Shown in pieces: positions 13,625-15,493 of a stretch of 15,493 nt of DNA. A program made the translations under genes and the position numbers. Each line of letters begins with the position of its first letter. The first letter of the stretch is position 1. The notes beneath the pieces are model-generated. The model saw only the letters and a program-made list of their open reading frames with translations, did no database searches and was not told where the DNA came from. Origin of the DNA: Candidatus Methanoplasma sp. (GTDB taxonomy: Archaea; Thermoplasmatota; Thermoplasmata; Methanomassiliicoccales; Methanomethylophilaceae); assembly GCA_031283015.1 (NCBI GenBank), contig JAITCQ010000011.1:1-15493 (forward strand). Direction: 5' to 3'.

Positions 13625-14170
13625 ATGAGCTGCATTTCTCCCGACATAAAAAGCGAACTTGGTCTTGTGCAGGTCTACACCGGGAACGGAAAGGGAAAGA
13701 CCACCGCCGCACTCGGCCTTGCTTTCAGAGCGGCGGGGCGCGGGCTTGAGATCCTTATGATCCAATTCCTCAAGCCTCCGGCGAACTACGGGGAACACAT
13801 CTCTGCCGAGAAGGTCCCGAACTTCACGATCCTCCCGCTCGGCCTCGACCACATGCTGTCGAAAGTGCCGAGGGACATCGACATAAAAATTGCCCGCGAG
13901 ACGCTTCAGAGAGCAAAAGAAGAGATCTATTCGGGAAAATATGACCTTGTGATACTGGACGAGATCAACGTCGCCATGGACTGGAAGCTTTTGAGTCCCG
14001 ATGAGGTCATCGGAATGCTGAAAGGAAGGCCGAAGAACATCGAGATCGTGCTCACGGGAAGGGGCGCCCCCAATGAGATCGTGGAATACGCCGACCTCGT
14101 GACGGAGATGGTCCCGGTAAAACACCCCTTCGACAAAGGGACGGGCGCAAGGGAAGGCATAGAGTATTAA
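13625..14170 (+). CDS. cobO: Cob(I)yrinic acid a,c-diamide adenosyltransferase (CobA/CobO/BtuR type)
   Basis: Transfers the 5'-deoxyadenosyl group of ATP to the cobalt of a corrinoid during cobamide synthesis or salvage, in the cytoplasm. The 181-residue protein has the distinctive reversed-polarity P-loop GNGKGKTT (20-27), the Walker B strand LVILDEI (108-114), LTGRGAP (143-149) and the family's signature C-terminus KHPFDKGTGAREGIEY (166-181). Length and motifs are canonical and complete. Methanomassiliicoccales depend on corrinoid proteins for methylotrophic methanogenesis, so the gene suits the proposed host. The TAA stop is 2 nt from the stop of the convergent membrane-protein gene. Symbols in use for this family include cobA, cobO and btuR. 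Confidence 0.95.
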   Translation: MSCISPDIKSELGLVQVYTGNGKGKTTAALGLAFRAAGRGLEILMIQFLKPPANYGEHISAEKVPNFTILPLGLDHMLSKVPRDIDIKIARETLQRAKEEIYSGKYDLVILDEINVAMDWKLLSPDEVIGMLKGRPKNIEIVLTGRGAPNEIVEYADLVTEMVPVKHPFDKGTGAREGIEY

Positions 14171-14172
14171 GG

Positions 14173-14847
14173 TCATCGATCAACGTCAACGTTCTTCCTT
14201 CCCAGCCGCACCTTCGACGCTACGCACAACGCGTCATGTCGACCGAGTATCACCCATGCGGCGGCCCCCATCAGGATCGCTCCCAGCATATCCGCGTTGA
14301 AGTTGGAGATCGTGTGCTGTGCGCCGTACGACATGTAATCCACTTGGGTAATGATGTCCGTGAACCCCTCCATTATCTCCCATATCGCGCCGAAGCTCAT
14401 GGCGGCAACCACTGTAATAACAGCGATGCCGCCTCTCGACCCCAAGGAGACATGCGGCGGGGACCGGGCCTGCATCAGACATAGCGCCAGGAATGCCAGG
14501 GACCCTACCACGGCTGAAGAGACCACATGCGTGAAGTCCGGCCACCACAACATTTCGAAATACATCCCCTGGCACAGGGAGACGACGAAAAGACACATGT
14601 CCCCGTAGACCAATATAACGAACCACGAGGGCAGGGCCGCCAGCCTCAGTATCCTCAAAGCGGGCAGCACCATCGAGATTAGGGCCCACAGAACGCATGT
14701 GGTCTGAAGATACTCCATGGGATGTCCGGCCTCAAGCCCGTGGGCGTATCCCATCGTGACGTAAACGAACTCCATCATCATCAGAAGCGGGCAGATCGCG
14801 AGCATCGCCCACGCGATGCGTCTTTCCTTTGCGTCCTCGGCGTTCAT
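14173..14847 (-). CDS. Multi-pass membrane protein, DUF2238/YjdF-like
   Basis: A 224-residue protein with about six TM segments. A conserved-looking set of polar residues sits within the membrane part: D104 and H107 in PDFTHVVSS, E157 and E160 in IWEIMEGFTD, and N184 and D186 in NFNADMLGA. This H...ExxE...D layout is like that of DUF2238/YjdF and VanZ-like proteins, whose biochemical role is unknown; I call it only a resemblance. Its ATG (14847) overlaps the TGA of the upstream gene as ATGA, with a strong ribosome-binding site GAGGTGAG 5-6 nt before it. Translation is thus coupled to the 201-residue membrane protein, and the two products may form a complex. Confidence 0.65.
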   Translation of the reverse strand: MNAEDAKERRIAWAMLAICPLLMMMEFVYVTMGYAHGLEAGHPMEYLQTTCVLWALISMVLPALRILRLAALPSWFVILVYGDMCLFVVSLCQGMYFEMLWWPDFTHVVSSAVVGSLAFLALCLMQARSPPHVSLGSRGGIAVITVVAAMSFGAIWEIMEGFTDIITQVDYMSYGAQHTISNFNADMLGAILMGAAAWVILGRHDALCVASKVRLGRKNVDVDR

Positions 14848-15449
14848 TTTCTCACCTCTAGACCGTTCGATGTTATTAGATAACGGTTCTTCTTGAACAC
14901 TGAACGGATGATCAAAGAAAACGCCGCGAACATGACCAGGTTCGCCAGCATGCCTATCACGATCGTAGCGTTGACTATGATCTCATTTTCCAGCTCAGAG
15001 CTTTGAAGAATGAGGACCATCGCGAATTGGGGTACCTGCATACCCATGCCGGTCAGCCATCCCAGGCCGGAGACCACCGCCCAGTTGTATGACGCTTTGA
15101 ACACAGCTGCGGTCGTGAAAAAGAACACGATGATAAGAGGGATGACCGCGATCCCGCGAATGACCGCATAGAGATATATCCACCCTAGGTCGGACACGTA
15201 TCCCCCCTCGGCCAACATATCGTAGGATGCAACCGTGACCATGAGGGTCGTGCATATCAGCACCGTTGTCGACGCGATAATGGGGTAAGGGCGCGCCGCA
15301 GTCGAACAATATGTGAAAGACAGGACTGAGAAAAGGACCGCCAGCAGGGACAGGGCGGTCATCGCCCCGTCCTGCCCCCAGATGCCGAACGCAACGGAGA
15401 CCGTCGAAATGAAAATGCTTAAGGCGAACCACGATCTTCCGGCGTCCAT
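14844..15449 (-). CDS. Hypothetical multi-pass membrane protein
   Basis: A 201-residue protein with about six hydrophobic segments (near 8-24, 30-50, 57-76, 90-118, 124-149 and 156-183) and a short basic C-terminal tail. I do not recognise the family. Few charged residues lie in the membrane portion; R98 and the E152-E156 loop are exceptions. It is the first gene of a two-gene operon with the membrane protein at 14173-14847, joined by an ATGA overlap. A TATA-like box is 26 nt upstream of ATG 15449. Confidence 0.75.
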   Translation of the reverse strand: MDAGRSWFALSIFISTVSVAFGIWGQDGAMTALSLLAVLFSVLSFTYCSTAARPYPIIASTTVLICTTLMVTVASYDMLAEGGYVSDLGWIYLYAVIRGIAVIPLIIVFFFTTAAVFKASYNWAVVSGLGWLTGMGMQVPQFAMVLILQSSELENEIIVNATIVIGMLANLVMFAAFSLIIRSVFKKNRYLITSNGLEVRK

Positions 15450-15470
15450 ACGACTGCAATATTGTCAGGA

Positions 15471-15480
15471 TATTATTATT
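15471..15480 (-). promoter_or_regulatory. TATA-like box of the two-gene membrane operon
   Basis: The minus strand reads AATAATAATA, centred about 26 nt before ATG 15449, as for a leaderless gene. An 8-nt palindrome CAATATTG (15457-15464) lies between the box and the start codon and could be a weak operator or chance. Confidence 0.45.
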
Positions 15481-15493
15481 TTGCCGCTTGACC

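Noticed and set aside
1..15493. tRNA genes, CRISPR arrays, insertion sequences
   Set aside because: TTCGA-like strings occur only inside coding regions without a cloverleaf, and no regularly spaced repeats, transposase or terminal inverted repeats were found by reading.

Overview
The window reads as a compact euryarchaeal chromosome segment, most likely from the Thermoplasmata and specifically the Methanomassiliicoccales. The archaeal signs are a complete ABCE1/Rli1 gene, an archaeal-type methionyl-tRNA synthetase with four CxxC zinc-knuckle pairs and a C-terminal tRNA-binding domain, and A/T-rich TATA-like boxes about 24-27 nt upstream of many start codons, as expected for leaderless transcripts. 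None of the 16 complete genes ends in TAG (11 TGA, 5 TAA). This would fit a pyrrolysine-using methylotrophic methanogen, as would a corrinoid adenosyltransferase, but the lineage call is inference.

Layout. Positions 1-3869 lie on the minus strand: the first 26 codons of a PHP phosphoesterase coupled by an ATGA overlap to metG, with a MATE transporter upstream. Positions 3870-3961 are a divergent promoter region serving MATE and rli1 (plus). rli1 ends 1 nt from a convergent CaCA-type cation exchanger (minus). Positions 6705-7035 lack a firm gene but hold TATA-like boxes and tiny overlapping ORFs. They lead into a two-gene plus-strand cassette: a 65-residue acidic protein directly abutting a 189-residue protein that looks like an ADP-ribosyltransferase-fold enzyme, arranged like a toxin-antitoxin pair. 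A hairpin with a T-run follows.

Positions 8040-9351 are a plus-strand operon of a full PHP phosphoesterase and a small NIF3/YqfO-like protein. This runs into the 3' end of a minus-strand pair, a CDF metal transporter and an unrecognised 202-residue protein. Positions 11074-13475 are minus-strand: a PadR repressor, its DUF2812 membrane partner and a 14-TM DHA2-type drug exporter, with palindromes over the TATA boxes of padR and the exporter. Positions 13625-14170 hold the corrinoid adenosyltransferase, convergent with two translationally coupled membrane proteins (14173-15449).

The window mixes housekeeping genes (metG, rli1, corrinoid adenosylation) with a transport and regulation set (MATE, CaCA, CDF, DHA2 MFS, PadR-DUF2812) and one accessory cassette. 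The most interesting items are the ART-like cassette at 7036-7803, the in-frame TAA that appears to clip the MATE C-terminus, the eroded second alpha-repeat of the cation exchanger, and the unexplained tail of MetRS. No tRNA, rRNA, insertion sequence or CRISPR array was seen.
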